DNA from: Aerococcus sp. UBA6277
Lineage (GTDB): Bacteria; Bacillota; Bacilli; Lactobacillales; Aerococcaceae
Length of the DNA stretch: 44,476 bases
NCBI RefSeq assembly: GCF_002440555.1
Contig: NZ_DJUR01000015.1
Span: 1 to 44,476 of the forward strand
Direction: 5' to 3'
The stretch's first letter is position 1; every line of letters begins with the position of its first letter. This document shows positions 1 through 10,250 of this stretch, in pieces. The notes beneath the pieces were generated by a model. It saw only the letters and a program-made list of their open reading frames with translations, did no database searches and was not told where the DNA came from. Both the position numbers and the translations under genes were made by a program.

Positions 1-36
1 TATATTATACCATACGTATGACTGTTGTTTATAGCG

Positions 37-53
37 ATAGCAATTGCTATAAT
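37..53 (+). promoter_or_regulatory. IS left-end palindrome and -10 of tnpA
   Basis: A perfect 14-bp palindrome (ATAGCAATTGCTAT, 37-50) lies just upstream of the transposase and overlaps a TATAAT at 48-53. Members of IS200/IS605 carry subterminal hairpins at the left end that TnpA binds as single strands, so this is probably the left-end hairpin as well as part of the tnpA promoter. The outer tip of the element cannot be fixed because the window starts here. Confidence 0.5.
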
Positions 54-75
54 GTAGTTGAAGAGGTGTTTACAT

Positions 76-498
76 ATGATTGTGAAAACAAGGACAAATG
101 TCTATGATTTTAATTTCCATTTGGTTTGGGTAACAAAGTATCGTAAGGAAATATTTACAACCATTGAAAAACAAAACGCCATGCAAGATATGTTGACGCA
201 CATTTGTGATGAACATGATATTGTGATCCAATCGCTGCAAGTTATGCCTGACCATATTCATATGTTGATTTCGTTCAACCCTAAACATGCCGCAAGTAGT
301 ATCGTCAAGACACTTAAAGGGAAATCTGCACGTCTATGGTTCAAAGCATATCCAGAAACAAAAGCAGTGTTATGGGGTGGCCATTTATGGACACCTAGTT
401 ATTTCATGTCAACAGTAGGCAGTATGTCTAAAGAAACTGTTAAAAAGTATATAGAAAATCAATTAACGGAATACAATGACGGTCGACCTAGAACTTGA
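76..498 (+). CDS. tnpA: IS200/IS605-family Y1 transposase TnpA
   Basis: This is a single-strand (HUH, one-tyrosine) transposase of 140 residues, the usual size for the family. The HUH pair is seen as His60-Ile-His62 in the motif PDHIHML, and the likely nucleophile is Tyr125 in VKKYIENQ. The segment NFHLVWVTKYRKEIF near the N-terminus is typical of IS200 TnpA. An in-frame TTG lies at 58, but the AAGAGGTG at 61-68 is well spaced for the ATG at 76, so that start is chosen. No tnpB follows: the next gene is a glycosyltransferase, so this is a solo IS200-type copy. The reading frame is intact and it may still be active. Confidence 0.93.
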   Translation: MIVKTRTNVYDFNFHLVWVTKYRKEIFTTIEKQNAMQDMLTHICDEHDIVIQSLQVMPDHIHMLISFNPKHAASSIVKTLKGKSARLWFKAYPETKAVLWGGHLWTPSYFMSTVGSMSKETVKKYIENQLTEYNDGRPRT

Positions 499-545
499 TT
501 CATCCATGTAATGAATTACACGGTTTTCTCAAGAAGCGACTTTAA
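499..545 (+). mobile_element. Right end of the IS200-type element
   Basis: Just after the tnpA stop, 504-523 can fold into a hairpin (CCaTGTAA-TGAA-TTACAcGG) with one A-C mismatch. It is followed by CTCAAGAAGCGACTTTAAA at 528-546. A mismatched subterminal hairpin followed by a CAAGAAGC-like tail is what right ends of IS200/IS605 elements look like. The exact boundary is not determined. Confidence 0.5.
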
Positions 546-570
546 ATAAATAAATTGGAGGATTATGCTC

Positions 571-1407
571 TTGGACAAACAGATTGAATTATTATTTACC
601 ATAGATGAAGGCTATTTGAATCCCTTAAAAGTGGCTTTAACATCGATTCGCCAAAATAATCCAGGCCAAGCCATCCGTATTTGGTTGATTCATGAATCAA
701 TTGCAATGCCAACTATTCGCGAATTGCAGAAATTAACGGATTATTTACAGTTTGGCTTTGAAGCGATTAAAATTGATGGTAGTCGATGGAATAGCGCTAA
801 AACTGAAGATAGGTACCCAAAAGAGATGTACTTCCGCTTGCTTGCGGGTGAAATATTACCTAAAGAAATGAAACGTGTGATTTATTTAGATCCAGATATT
901 TTAGTGGTTAACCCTTTATTAGAGCTGTGGCAAACCGATTTAGAAGGTCATATGCTAGCAGCTGCTACACATGTTGGATTGACGGACGTTTCTACCCGAG
1001 TAAACCAAGTGAGACTTGACGTTGACCATGCTTATTACAATTCTGGTGTGATGGTGATTGATTTAGATAAAGCGAGAGAAATTGTCAAATGGTCAGATAT
1101 TGCGCAAATGATTGAAAAATATAACTTGCTATTAATCTTACCCGACCAGGATATCCTCAACCGATTATATGGTAAGTACACTAAAGAAATTCCAGAAGAA
1201 ATTTGGAATTATGATACGCGCAAATATATGCGGTACTTCACCAAAAGTTTCGCTCAACATGATATTCACTGGGTGATGGCGAATACTGCTATTCTCCATT
1301 TCTGTGGCGGACCAAAACCATGGGACGATAAACATGACAATCGCTTTACCAGTCTTTATCTTAACTATCAAAACCAATTAAAACGTATTGAAGATTCGAT
1401 AAAGTAA
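571..1407 (+). CDS. Glycosyltransferase family 8 protein
   Basis: A retaining GT8 enzyme of 278 residues, expected to move a sugar from a nucleotide-sugar donor to a surface polysaccharide or protein acceptor. The metal-binding DxD motif is seen as DPD in RVIYLDPDILV (about residue 110). The C-terminal family motif is seen as HFCGGPKPW, and the N-terminal LLFTIDEGYLNPLKVAL is the usual donor-binding start. There is an ATG at 565, but it sits only 3 nt after GGAGG (557-561). The TTG at 571 is 9 nt away and gives a start closer to family members, so it is preferred. It is a single gene between the IS and a terminator; acceptor and pathway cannot be read from the sequence. Confidence 0.88.
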   Translation: MDKQIELLFTIDEGYLNPLKVALTSIRQNNPGQAIRIWLIHESIAMPTIRELQKLTDYLQFGFEAIKIDGSRWNSAKTEDRYPKEMYFRLLAGEILPKEMKRVIYLDPDILVVNPLLELWQTDLEGHMLAAATHVGLTDVSTRVNQVRLDVDHAYYNSGVMVIDLDKAREIVKWSDIAQMIEKYNLLLILPDQDILNRLYGKYTKEIPEEIWNYDTRKYMRYFTKSFAQHDIHWVMANTAILHFCGGPKPWDDKHDNRFTSLYLNYQNQLKRIEDSIK

Positions 1408-1497
1408 ATTGAATTAAGTGTTTTTCATTACCTATGGAGGTTAATTTCATATTTACTGTCGTCAATTCAGTCATAGACACTTTGGCATCTAATAAAA

Positions 1498-1546
1498 AAT
1501 CCCTAGAAGTAAACATATACATGCATACTTCTAGGGATTCTTTTTT
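1498..1546. terminator. Bidirectional terminator
   Basis: Perfect 14-bp stem (1498-1511 with 1526-1539) followed by a T-run at 1541-1546 and preceded by an A-run, so it can end both the GT8 gene and the convergent ABC permease gene. Confidence 0.9.
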
Positions 1547-1563
1547 ATAGAATTATGAGCCAA

Positions 1564-4500
1564 CTAATCGACTGATTTTAATGCTTCTAGCATATCTACG
1601 TGTTGTAAACGTTTATAAATGATATAGGCGAGAACGGCTGTAATTGATCCAATAATAACAGCTGGAACAATAAAGCTTGTCGCTGCTAGTGCAGGGTTAA
1701 ACATGACATCAGCAGGTGGAACGATTCGAATAATATATTGATGGAGCATTTCACCAATACCGAAACCTACTAATATACCTAGGGCAGTTAAAACAATCGT
1801 TTCACGGTAAATATATAAGGTAACTTCATTATCAAAGAAACCAAGTACTTTGATAGTGGATAATTCACGCATCCGTTCAGAAACATTAATATTCGTTAGG
1901 TTATATAGGATAACGATACCTAGTAAACCGGCAACAACAATGAGTACAGTCATGATTTTATCCAATGAATGAACAATTGTATCGATTTGATTCATTAGGG
2001 TAGTGTTTTGTACTACACCGGCAACACCGTCTAATTCAATGAATTTCGCCGCTTGATTTTCTGTGTTATTAATTGAATCATCTTTTAAGTTGACTAGATA
2101 AGCATTAGATTGGTAATCCTCACCATAAATTGTTTCATAAACTTTCGGACTAGCGAAGACAAAGTGACCAATATACATTTCTGTAATTCCTGATACTTTC
2201 ATTTCACGGTCTTTGCCGTTCGTATCTTGAAGGGTAATTGTATCACCCACTTCAGCATCTAATAGGTTGGCTAGTCGTTCAGAAATCACTACGCCATCAT
2301 CTGGTAAGTTTAGCGTTTCATCAGAACCACGTTCAGTTAATTGAATATAGTCTGAAAATTCATCTATATTTTCAGGGGAAATTAAAGTGATATCTTGTGT
2401 ATCGTTTTGTTTTCCACCGACAGTTGTTAACTCTTGATATGCTACTTCACCGAATTGATCAATGTCTTGAGAAGATAAAGTATCCTTAATCTCATCATTT
2501 TGTTGATCAGAGACATAGTCATTTTCTGCTACAATCATATCGTATTGGATTAATTCACCAAATTGACGTTGGTTAATTTCGCCAATAGATGATTGGACGC
2601 TAAGTCCTGAGAATAATAATGCAGTAGCACCGGCAACACCAAAGATTGTCATTAGCATCCGTTGTTTATAACGGAAGATGTTTCTTGCTGTTACTTTATG
2701 AGTGAAGGACATCCGGTTCCAAATTGGTGTAATCCGTTCTAATAAAATCTTAGATCCAGCGCTAGGTGCTTTTGGTAAGAGCAGTTGCGCAGGTTGTTCT
2801 TGTAATTCTCTCTTAGCGACTAAGTAGGCTGGTAAAACAGCTGCTAATAAGGCTAAAAGAATGGCAACCAAGGAAATTGCCCAGTGGAAGTGTAATTCAA
2901 TGGCTGGCAAGGTATAGCTTGCACTATAAGCATTGTAAACTATATAAGGGAGTAGGGTATGTCCTAAGATAATCCCTAAAATAGTACCGGATAAGCTGGC
3001 GGTTAAACCGTAGAAAGTAAATTTCTTAATAACGTCTTGGTCATCATAACCAAGGGCTTTCAAGGTACCTGATTTAGTCCGTTCTTCGTCTACAAAGCGT
3101 GTCATGGTAGTAAAGGTAACGAGTGCAGCAACAAAGTATAAGAAGATTGGGAAGATATTTGCTAGGGAATCTACAATATTTGAAATGGTACTGTAGATTT
3201 TATATCCATCGCTTCCTGGAATCTCCCGACGACTATTTACGGAATAAGTTGGTAAGGATAAATTATCCACCTTTTCTTGCGCTTCGGCTAGTTCATCTTC
3301 TTTATCTGCTATCTCATCTTCAGCATCCGCTTTGGTTTTAGCGAATTCAGCGGCTTTATCTTCGTATTCTGCCTGACCCTCAGCAAGCTTTTCTTTGGCA
3401 TCTGCAATTTGGGCTTCAGCATCCGCAGATTCAGTTGCTAATTGGTCTTCTGCTTGGGCTAATTCCGCTTCTTTATCTGCTAATTCCGCTTTTGCTTGGG
3501 CTAACTTATCTACATTCGCTTGGTATTCCGCTGATTTCTTATCTAATGTCTCAACACCAGCAGTCCATTGTGCTAGACCATCATAGTAAGTATTTAACCC
3601 GTCATTATAAGATTGAATACCGGCATTGTATTTGGATAGGCCATCTTGGTATGACGCTTCTTTTTCTTGTAAGAGGGCTTCATTCTCGCTTAAGCTAGCA
3701 GTTGCTGCTTCAATTTGAGCTTTACCATCATCAATTTTGGCTTGGTTGCTAGATAACGCTGCGTATCCATCACTTAATTGTTTGTTAGCAGTGTCTAGTT
3801 GTGCTTTGGCACTGTTTAATTGTTCTTGGCCAGCATCTATCTGACTTTTAGCACTTTCTAATGCTGATTTTTGTTGATCTAACTCAGCTTGACTAGCCTC
3901 TATTTTTGCCATTCCAGGAGTGTAGGTTGAATTCATGAAAGATTCATATTCACTTTGGCTAGCATCTAATTTTTCTTGTAAGTCAGCAATTTGTTCTTGA
4001 AGATCAGCAGTATCAGCTTCATTTAAATCGCCTGCATCTAATTTATTTTGTAGGCTAGTGATTCGTTCGGTTAAAGCTTGAATACCTTTTTCGTAACTTG
4101 CTTTTCCATCCGTCAATTCTTGCTTGTTTTGATCAAGTTGATTTTGTGCGTTAGTTACTTGACTGGCTTTTGCTTCATAGTCAGCTTGTTTTTCCTCAAA
4201 AGCATTTAAGTTTTCCGTGTATTCATTGTACTTGTTATCGTACTCAGCTTGTTTGCTGTCGAGCGTTTCTTTGGCTTTGGCAACTTCTGCCTCAGCGCTA
4301 TTTATTTGAGCTTTCTTTTCAGCTAATTGACTATAGCCATTAGCAATCGCTGTTTGACCTTGATCTAATTGGCTTCTTGCTGTAGTTAACTGACTTTGAC
4401 TATCATTTAACTGTTTCTTTGCTTGGTTTAATTTAGCTTTACCATCTTGTAGCTGGTTCCACTTTTCGTCCAATGTAGCTTGCCCATTAGCTAACTGGGT

Positions 4501-5517
4501 TTTAGCAGCATCTAATTGTGCTTGACTATCATCAATTGTCGTTTGAGCATTTGCAATTTGATTGGCGCCATCATTAATTTGTGCAGTGGCGTCAGCTACT
4601 TTAGTGTCTAATTGATTTTGTGCATCTTCAATCTCAGCTTGGCCATCAATTAATTGTTGTTTGGCATCATCTAGTTGTGCTTGTCCATCTGCCAATTGTT
4701 GTTTGGCATCATCAATTTGTTTTTGGCCATCATCAATTTCCGATTGATAATCATTTTTAATTGCTTCTAGACGATTTTCTGGTTGGTTTGCTAGGGCAGT
4801 ATCTAAATCGTCTTTGTGAACTTGAAGTCTTTCAGTGTAAGTATCTGAATAAGGATCGACATCAATTAAATCATCGAATCGTAGTCGAGCTAGCATGTAG
4901 ACATCTGAATCAAACGCAGATTCAGGTACAATCGCGTAACCTTTTAAGGCACCAGTTCCGGCTGTAGAAGCACCTTGGTTTAGATTGGATAAAATTTCAC
5001 CAGAATAAACAAAACCGACAATTTCATAGGTGTCTTCTTTTAGTACAGTATCGCCAGAGGCATCTGCTTGTTCTGATAGGTCAATTTTATCGCCTAATTG
5101 ATATTGATCATCAAAGCTTGCATCTATCGCTATTTCGTTATTTGCTTTTGGTAATTGACCTTCCACTAATTCATAATCTGAGATATCTTCTCCCATTGAG
5201 AATACGCGAATAGCTGTATGGCTATCATCAATAGTGACATCCTTTAAATAGCCATATTCAATATCTGCCAAGCCAGAGGTTTTATCCAAGATGTCAACAT
5301 CATCATCATCAATCCCCATTGAACCAATTACAGTAATATCTGCAACGTTTAAATCATCAAAATAATGTTCACCAGTTGTTCGCATATCTGGTCCAGTCAC
5401 TTTTAAACCAATTAAGGCAAAAGATCCTATCAACATTAACCCCATGATAGAGAAAAATCTACCTTTAGATTTAGTGATTGATTTTCGAATATCCTTCCAT
5501 AACATTTTCTTTTTCAT
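1564..5517 (-). CDS. FtsX/MacB-type ABC permease with giant coiled-coil extracellular domain
   Basis: Membrane subunit of an ABC exporter or mechanotransmission system, 1317 residues, far above the roughly 400-850 of most FtsX-like permeases. Seen in order: one membrane segment at about 18-40; a MacB-PCD-like extracellular domain to about 245; an extremely regular coiled coil at about 249-750 rich in Gln, Ala, Asp, Lys and Leu with 14-residue repeats such as DDAKQQLADGQAQL; a first FtsX core at about 770-900 (FVDEERTKSGTLKALGY); a second extracellular domain after about 940; and a C-terminal FtsX core at about 1185-1317 (SERMRELSTIKVLGFF). It lies 13 nt after the stop of the ATPase gene and is expressed with it. 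The AGGTGA upstream supports the ATG. The substrate is unknown. Such permeases in Lactobacillales lie beside a TetR gene, as here. Confidence 0.88.
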   Translation of the reverse strand: MKKKMLWKDIRKSITKSKGRFFSIMGLMLIGSFALIGLKVTGPDMRTTGEHYFDDLNVADITVIGSMGIDDDDVDILDKTSGLADIEYGYLKDVTIDDSHTAIRVFSMGEDISDYELVEGQLPKANNEIAIDASFDDQYQLGDKIDLSEQADASGDTVLKEDTYEIVGFVYSGEILSNLNQGASTAGTGALKGYAIVPESAFDSDVYMLARLRFDDLIDVDPYSDTYTERLQVHKDDLDTALANQPENRLEAIKNDYQSEIDDGQKQIDDAKQQLADGQAQLDDAKQQLIDGQAEIEDAQNQLDTKVADATAQINDGANQIANAQTTIDDSQAQLDAAKTQLANGQATLDEKWNQLQDGKAKLNQAKKQLNDSQSQLTTARSQLDQGQTAIANGYSQLAEKKAQINSAEAEVAKAKETLDSKQAEYDNKYNEYTENLNAFEEKQADYEAKASQVTNAQNQLDQNKQELTDGKASYEKGIQALTERITSLQNKLDAGDLNEADTADLQEQIADLQEKLDASQSEYESFMNSTYTPGMAKIEASQAELDQQKSALESAKSQIDAGQEQLNSAKAQLDTANKQLSDGYAALSSNQAKIDDGKAQIEAATASLSENEALLQEKEASYQDGLSKYNAGIQSYNDGLNTYYDGLAQWTAGVETLDKKSAEYQANVDKLAQAKAELADKEAELAQAEDQLATESADAEAQIADAKEKLAEGQAEYEDKAAEFAKTKADAEDEIADKEDELAEAQEKVDNLSLPTYSVNSRREIPGSDGYKIYSTISNIVDSLANIFPIFLYFVAALVTFTTMTRFVDEERTKSGTLKALGYDDQDVIKKFTFYGLTASLSGTILGIILGHTLLPYIVYNAYSASYTLPAIELHFHWAISLVAILLALLAAVLPAYLVAKRELQEQPAQLLLPKAPSAGSKILLERITPIWNRMSFTHKVTARNIFRYKQRMLMTIFGVAGATALLFSGLSVQSSIGEINQRQFGELIQYDMIVAENDYVSDQQNDEIKDTLSSQDIDQFGEVAYQELTTVGGKQNDTQDITLISPENIDEFSDYIQLTERGSDETLNLPDDGVVISERLANLLDAEVGDTITLQDTNGKDREMKVSGITEMYIGHFVFASPKVYETIYGEDYQSNAYLVNLKDDSINNTENQAAKFIELDGVAGVVQNTTLMNQIDTIVHSLDKIMTVLIVVAGLLGIVILYNLTNINVSERMRELSTIKVLGFFDNEVTLYIYRETIVLTALGILVGFGIGEMLHQYIIRIVPPADVMFNPALAATSFIVPAVIIGSITAVLAYIIYKRLQHVDMLEALKSVD
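4652..4713 (-). repeat. 42-bp-period direct repeat encoding coiled coil
   Basis: The 20-base string AATTGTTGTTTGGCATCATC occurs at 4652-4671 and again at 4694-4713, exactly 42 bp (14 codons, two heptads) apart. It encodes the repeated unit DDAKQQL of the permease stalk. Looser copies continue through about 3270-4770, suggesting growth of the coil by tandem duplication. Confidence 0.8.
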
Positions 5518-5530
5518 GTTTATTTGTCAC

Positions 5531-6232
5531 CTACCATTCGATATCTGAGATATTTTCAGGTGCATCATTTACTTCAATGGATTCCACTGTAGCGTTACGC
5601 ATGTGAATAACTCTATCTGCAATAGGTGCTATGGCTGCATTATGTGTCACGATAACTACAGTGGCACCATTCTTGCGACTCATATCTTGTAAGATTTGTA
5701 GGACTTGTTTACCTGTCTCAAAGTCTAAAGCACCTGTTGGTTCATCACATAATAAAATTTTTGGTTTTTTAGCAACCGCTCTAGCGATCGAAACGCGTTG
5801 TTGCTCACCACCGGATAATTGTGCAGGGAAGTTATTGATTCTCTCACCTAAACCTACACCCTCTAATACCTCGATAGGATCACTCGCATCTTTAACTATT
5901 TCAGAAGCCAACTCTACATTCTCCTTAGAAGTCAAGTTAGGCACTAAATTATAAAATTGAAATACGAAACCTACATCTTCTCGGCGGTATTTTGTTAATT
6001 GTTTCTTGTTATAAGTAGAGATGTCATTGCCATCAATTATGACTTGACCTTCATCATTTGTGTCCATTCCACCAAGAATATTTAGCATGGTAGATTTTCC
6101 GGCACCGGATGATCCTAGAATAATGGCTAATTCACCTTCTTCAATTGAAAAATTTACATCATTATTCGCAGTGATGACATTCTCACCCATTTTATAATGT
6201 TTAGAACTATTAATAACCTCTATGTAACTCAT
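5531..6232 (-). CDS. ABC transporter ATPase, LolD/MacB family
   Basis: Cytoplasmic ATPase of 233 residues that powers the adjoining FtsX-type permease. Motifs seen: Walker A GSSGAGKST, Q-loop FVFQFYN, signature LSGGEQQR, Walker B ILLCDEPTGALD and the H-loop VTHN. The string DEPTGALD is characteristic of the MacB/LolD group. The frame is open to 6283, but GGAAGG (complement of 6241-6246) stands 8 nt before the ATG at 6232 and only 2 nt before the one at 6238, so translation probably begins MSYIEVINSSKHY. It is the first gene of a two-gene operon divergent from a tetR-type gene. Confidence 0.92.
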   Translation of the reverse strand: MSYIEVINSSKHYKMGENVITANNDVNFSIEEGELAIILGSSGAGKSTMLNILGGMDTNDEGQVIIDGNDISTYNKKQLTKYRREDVGFVFQFYNLVPNLTSKENVELASEIVKDASDPIEVLEGVGLGERINNFPAQLSGGEQQRVSIARAVAKKPKILLCDEPTGALDFETGKQVLQILQDMSRKNGATVVIVTHNAAIAPIADRVIHMRNATVESIEVNDAPENISDIEW

Positions 6233-6269
6233 TTTCATTTCCTTCCTTATAAATATAAAATGATTGCTC

Positions 6270-6316
6270 AAGTAAATGAACAACGTGTTGATTTATTTAC
6301 TTAGAGAGTATATAAT
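6270..6316. promoter_or_regulatory. TetR operator palindrome overlapping the tetR promoter
   Basis: A long interrupted palindrome runs from AAGTAAAT (6270-6277) through CAAC-GT-GTTG (6281-6290) to ATTTACTT (6295-6302). A plus-strand promoter, TTGATT (6288-6293), 17 nt, TATAAT (6311-6316), has its -35 inside it. The position between the divergent ABC operon and the TetR gene makes it the likely operator for both directions. Confidence 0.65.
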
Positions 6317-6411
6317 GATTGTGCAAGAGATTCAATAAACAAAATACAAAAAAGTGTTCATTTTATAACAAAATTTGTCAATTAATCTATTCAAAGAAAG
6401 TAGGGTAATCA

Positions 6412-6996
6412 ATGAGCCGGAAGATAGAAACAAAAGAAAAAATTAAGGCAGCCTTTATTGATTTAGTACACGAAAAGGGATTTGAAGCGATGACTGTGAG
6501 TGATATCGCCAGAAAATGTGATATCAATCGTGGCACCTTTTATCTGCATTATGTAGATAAGTATGACTTAATGAACAAGCTGGAAGAAGAAGTGATGTTC
6601 GATTTAGAGGCGATTATTTTAAAGGATTCTGGTCAAAAAGGAGCCGAGGATTCTTTAGAATTGATTCCTTATGATGAAATTTTAGAAGCCTTAGTCTATG
6701 TTAAAGGTGAATTTGACTTTGTAAAAGCGATTGCCAGCCCAGGTGGGGATCCCAATTTCATGCAAACCTTAAAGTCTATTATTGGACAACTTATTGATAT
6801 AAAGGTGAAGCAGTCTAATCGCGTAAAGTTTGAGAAACTAGACCTGCCTGAAGACTATGCGATTGAAATCTTACTATCATCAATTGTGGGGATCATGACT
6901 TTGTGGATTAAAAAAGATGGAAAAGAGTCACCGGAAGAAATTACGCACATGATTACCAAAGCGAAACTATTGTCGCCATATGAACTGCTAATGTAG
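6412..6996 (+). CDS. TetR/AcrR-family transcriptional regulator
   Basis: DNA-binding repressor of 194 residues. The N-terminal TetR HTH is clear at about residues 8-55 (TKEKIKAAFIDLVHEKGF followed by MTVSDIARKCDINRGTFYLHY and DKYDL). The remaining helical part is the ligand/dimer domain and ends with a segment (IVGIMTLWIKKDGKESPEEI) often found in the TetR group next to ABC exporters. It is divergent from the ATPase-permease operon and the palindrome at 6270-6302 lies between them, so it probably represses both itself and the transporter and releases DNA on binding a ligand. The inducer is unknown. Confidence 0.9.
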   Translation: MSRKIETKEKIKAAFIDLVHEKGFEAMTVSDIARKCDINRGTFYLHYVDKYDLMNKLEEEVMFDLEAIILKDSGQKGAEDSLELIPYDEILEALVYVKGEFDFVKAIASPGGDPNFMQTLKSIIGQLIDIKVKQSNRVKFEKLDLPEDYAIEILLSSIVGIMTLWIKKDGKESPEEITHMITKAKLLSPYELLM

Positions 6997-7061
6997 AAAA
7001 ATATACAGGATAAAGGATTGATCGTCGTTTTTAATGGATATCTATCCTTTTTCGATGATAT

Positions 7062-7109
7062 AAAAAAATAAAGCCAGTAAACCATGATGAACATGATTAC
7101 TGACTTTAT
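7062..7109. terminator. Terminator between tetR gene and esterase gene
   Basis: An imperfect long hairpin (about 7070-7109, arms TAAAGCCAGTAA and TTACTGACTTTA) has an A-run (7062-7068) on its left that is a T-run for the minus-strand esterase gene. It chiefly serves that gene. Confidence 0.65.
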
Positions 7110-7117
7110 GTCATTTT

Positions 7118-7990
7118 CTAACACATATGTTTTCTAAAGAAACCAATTTGATCTAGGTTACAGTCTTTTGCAACACCGGATTTTTGATCAATGTGAAATA
7201 CATGGTTTAGTGGTGTACCATCAGTGTTTCTATAGATTTTAAAGTAGACTTCATTCCCTTTAGAAATTAAAAATTGACCAAATTGGATAGCAGTTTCTTT
7301 TAGGAAATCATGGCTTGATGTCATGACAAAAGCAGGTGGAAAGTTGGTAGTGATGTTTTGTTCAACGGGTAACTGAGCTTTTAGTTGATCAGTCATCTTT
7401 CCATCGAGGTAATAAGGAAAATCATCAGCGGAACCGATATTATTGCCGATGTAATAGGCACCACAATTTAAACCAACAGCGTTAAATTGGATGTTAGGTA
7501 CTTGAAAGTCAAATAAATTTTGATAATTAGGATTTGAAGCAATTGTAGCGTACTGTTGAGTGAGTTGACCACCTGCAGAATCGCCCAATAAAAATAAATT
7601 GTCTAAATCGATGTAGTATTCTTCGCTATTTGCAGTCATCCATTGTAGCACTTGGTTGATATCTTCAAGCGGTGCTGGGTATGTATGGTCTGGTGCGAGA
7701 CGGTAATTGAAATTAATTACCGTTAAGCCTTGCGTAGCTAAAAACATGGTATAAAAACGATAAAGTTCCTTATCGCCGTAAAAGAACCCACCCCCATGAA
7801 TATGAATTAAGGTTGGTAATTTTTGGCTTGTTCCAATTGGATAGTAAACATCCAAAGTATTCTCAATACCATGAGGGCCATAAGAAATATCACGAAACTT
7901 CTCAATTGATGTAGGCTCAACTAGACCTGCATCTCTTTTAGCATCGACTTCTTTAAGTTCTATACGCATTTTTTCAATATCGATTTCCAT
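7118..7990 (-). CDS. Alpha/beta-hydrolase, HSL-type esterase
   Basis: Carboxylesterase-like hydrolase of 290 residues with no signal peptide, so cytoplasmic. The oxyanion-hole motif HGGGF (in IHIHGGGFFYGDKELY) and the nucleophile motif GDSAGG identify the hormone-sensitive-lipase group. The acid is probably the Asp in SSHDFLKE and the base the His in LNHVFHID. AAGGAG stands upstream of the ATG. It is transcribed alone, convergent with the tetR-type gene. Natural substrates (short acyl esters, possibly acetylated sugars) are not readable from sequence. Confidence 0.9.
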   Translation of the reverse strand: MEIDIEKMRIELKEVDAKRDAGLVEPTSIEKFRDISYGPHGIENTLDVYYPIGTSQKLPTLIHIHGGGFFYGDKELYRFYTMFLATQGLTVINFNYRLAPDHTYPAPLEDINQVLQWMTANSEEYYIDLDNLFLLGDSAGGQLTQQYATIASNPNYQNLFDFQVPNIQFNAVGLNCGAYYIGNNIGSADDFPYYLDGKMTDQLKAQLPVEQNITTNFPPAFVMTSSHDFLKETAIQFGQFLISKGNEVYFKIYRNTDGTPLNHVFHIDQKSGVAKDCNLDQIGFFRKHMC

Positions 7991-8317
7991 GAGGCATAAC
8001 TCCTTCTACTTTAATTTCATTTCGTTTGATCGAAATTATTCCAATTGTAAGTAATATAAATAATAATCGAAAACCTAAACTATCAGTTATCATGCTAAAG
8101 GCGATATACATGTAAAATCACTTAAAATATTATCGATATGATAACGTATTCATTAACTATTGTATGGTTCTAATGACGACATTCCGATTTCTAAGGTTAC
8201 ATTTTAAGTATACGTTAATTGAAAAAATGTCAGGGTACAATGTATCATTGAATCATCAAATGAAAGGGCTACCATTTTGATGGTGAATAGTAGAATTATA
8301 TTTTGAGGAGGAAAAAA
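7991..8317. other. AT-rich spacer before decayed beta-glucoside locus
   Basis: No gene is visible. A short hairpin (ACCAT-TTTG-ATGGT, 8271-8284) lies near the 3' end, and GAGGAGG at 8305-8311 is a ribosome-binding site for the pseudogene that follows. I looked for a BglG/LicT antiterminator site and did not find a convincing one. Confidence 0.4.
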
Positions 8318-8687
8318 ATATCTGCAGCAAATGAAATGCAAGCGGTTAAGGATGAAGATTTAATCAAACCGCTAAAAAAAGGAGCAAGATTATCTTTAGA
8401 CCAAGTAGAAGATTCAGTATTTTCATCAGGAGAGCTATGGGTCAAGAGGTAGCCGTTGAACCAAGCGAAGGGATCTTAGTAGCACCAGCTGATGGTGAAA
8501 TGAGGCTACTAGCGGATACATTACTCGAAATTGATTTAGCGACGATAAAAGCAGTTGGAAAGCCGCAATAACCACAATAACACCAGTCATTGTAACAAAT
8601 GCGCGAGACTATACTGAAGTAAAAGTGAATAACGATGCTGCAGATGGTCAACCATTGATTAAATCAGGTATTAAATTGAATCAGTAA
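8318..8687 (+). pseudogene. Broken PTS EIIA domain (glucose/beta-glucoside family)
   Basis: Two reading frames together spell an EIIA(Glc-like) domain. The first frame gives KPLKKGARLSLDQVEDSVFSSGEL, then a 1-nt shift near 8435 leads to MGQEVAVEPSEGILVAPADGE. Later 8580-8687 gives TPVIVTNARDYTEV. The region between PADGE and the final strand is too short: the segment that normally holds the phosphorylated histidine (pattern HxGIDT) is gone. The codon placed for initiation, 6 nt after GAGGAGG, is ATA (8318-8320). It is therefore dead by three lesions. It precedes a GH1 phospho-beta-glucosidase gene, the usual partner, which is also broken. Confidence 0.8.
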
Positions 8688-8727
8688 ATATGTAACTAAG
8701 TGAGTTTAAAAAAGGAGATTTAATATT

Positions 8728-10167
<1,440 letters not shown>

Positions 10168-10182
10168 TCATTACAATAATAA

Positions 10183-10224
10183 AAGACGAAATGCACTTTT
10201 CTTGAAGCGCATTTCGTCTTTTTT
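10183..10224. terminator. Bidirectional terminator
   Basis: Perfect 12-bp stem (10183-10194 with 10209-10220), loop ACTTTTCTTGAAGC, flanked by A-run and T-run; it separates the convergent GH1 pseudogene and nuclease gene. Confidence 0.9.
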
Positions 10225-10250
10225 CGCGTATATACAACTTGTAGGGCGGA

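Noticed and set aside
3123..4967. Several plus-strand ORFs inside the permease gene (for example 3123-3341, 3395-3586, 4761-4967)
   Set aside because: They are shadows of the repetitive coiled-coil coding sequence, with low-complexity Leu/His or Ala/Ser translations and no ribosome-binding sites.
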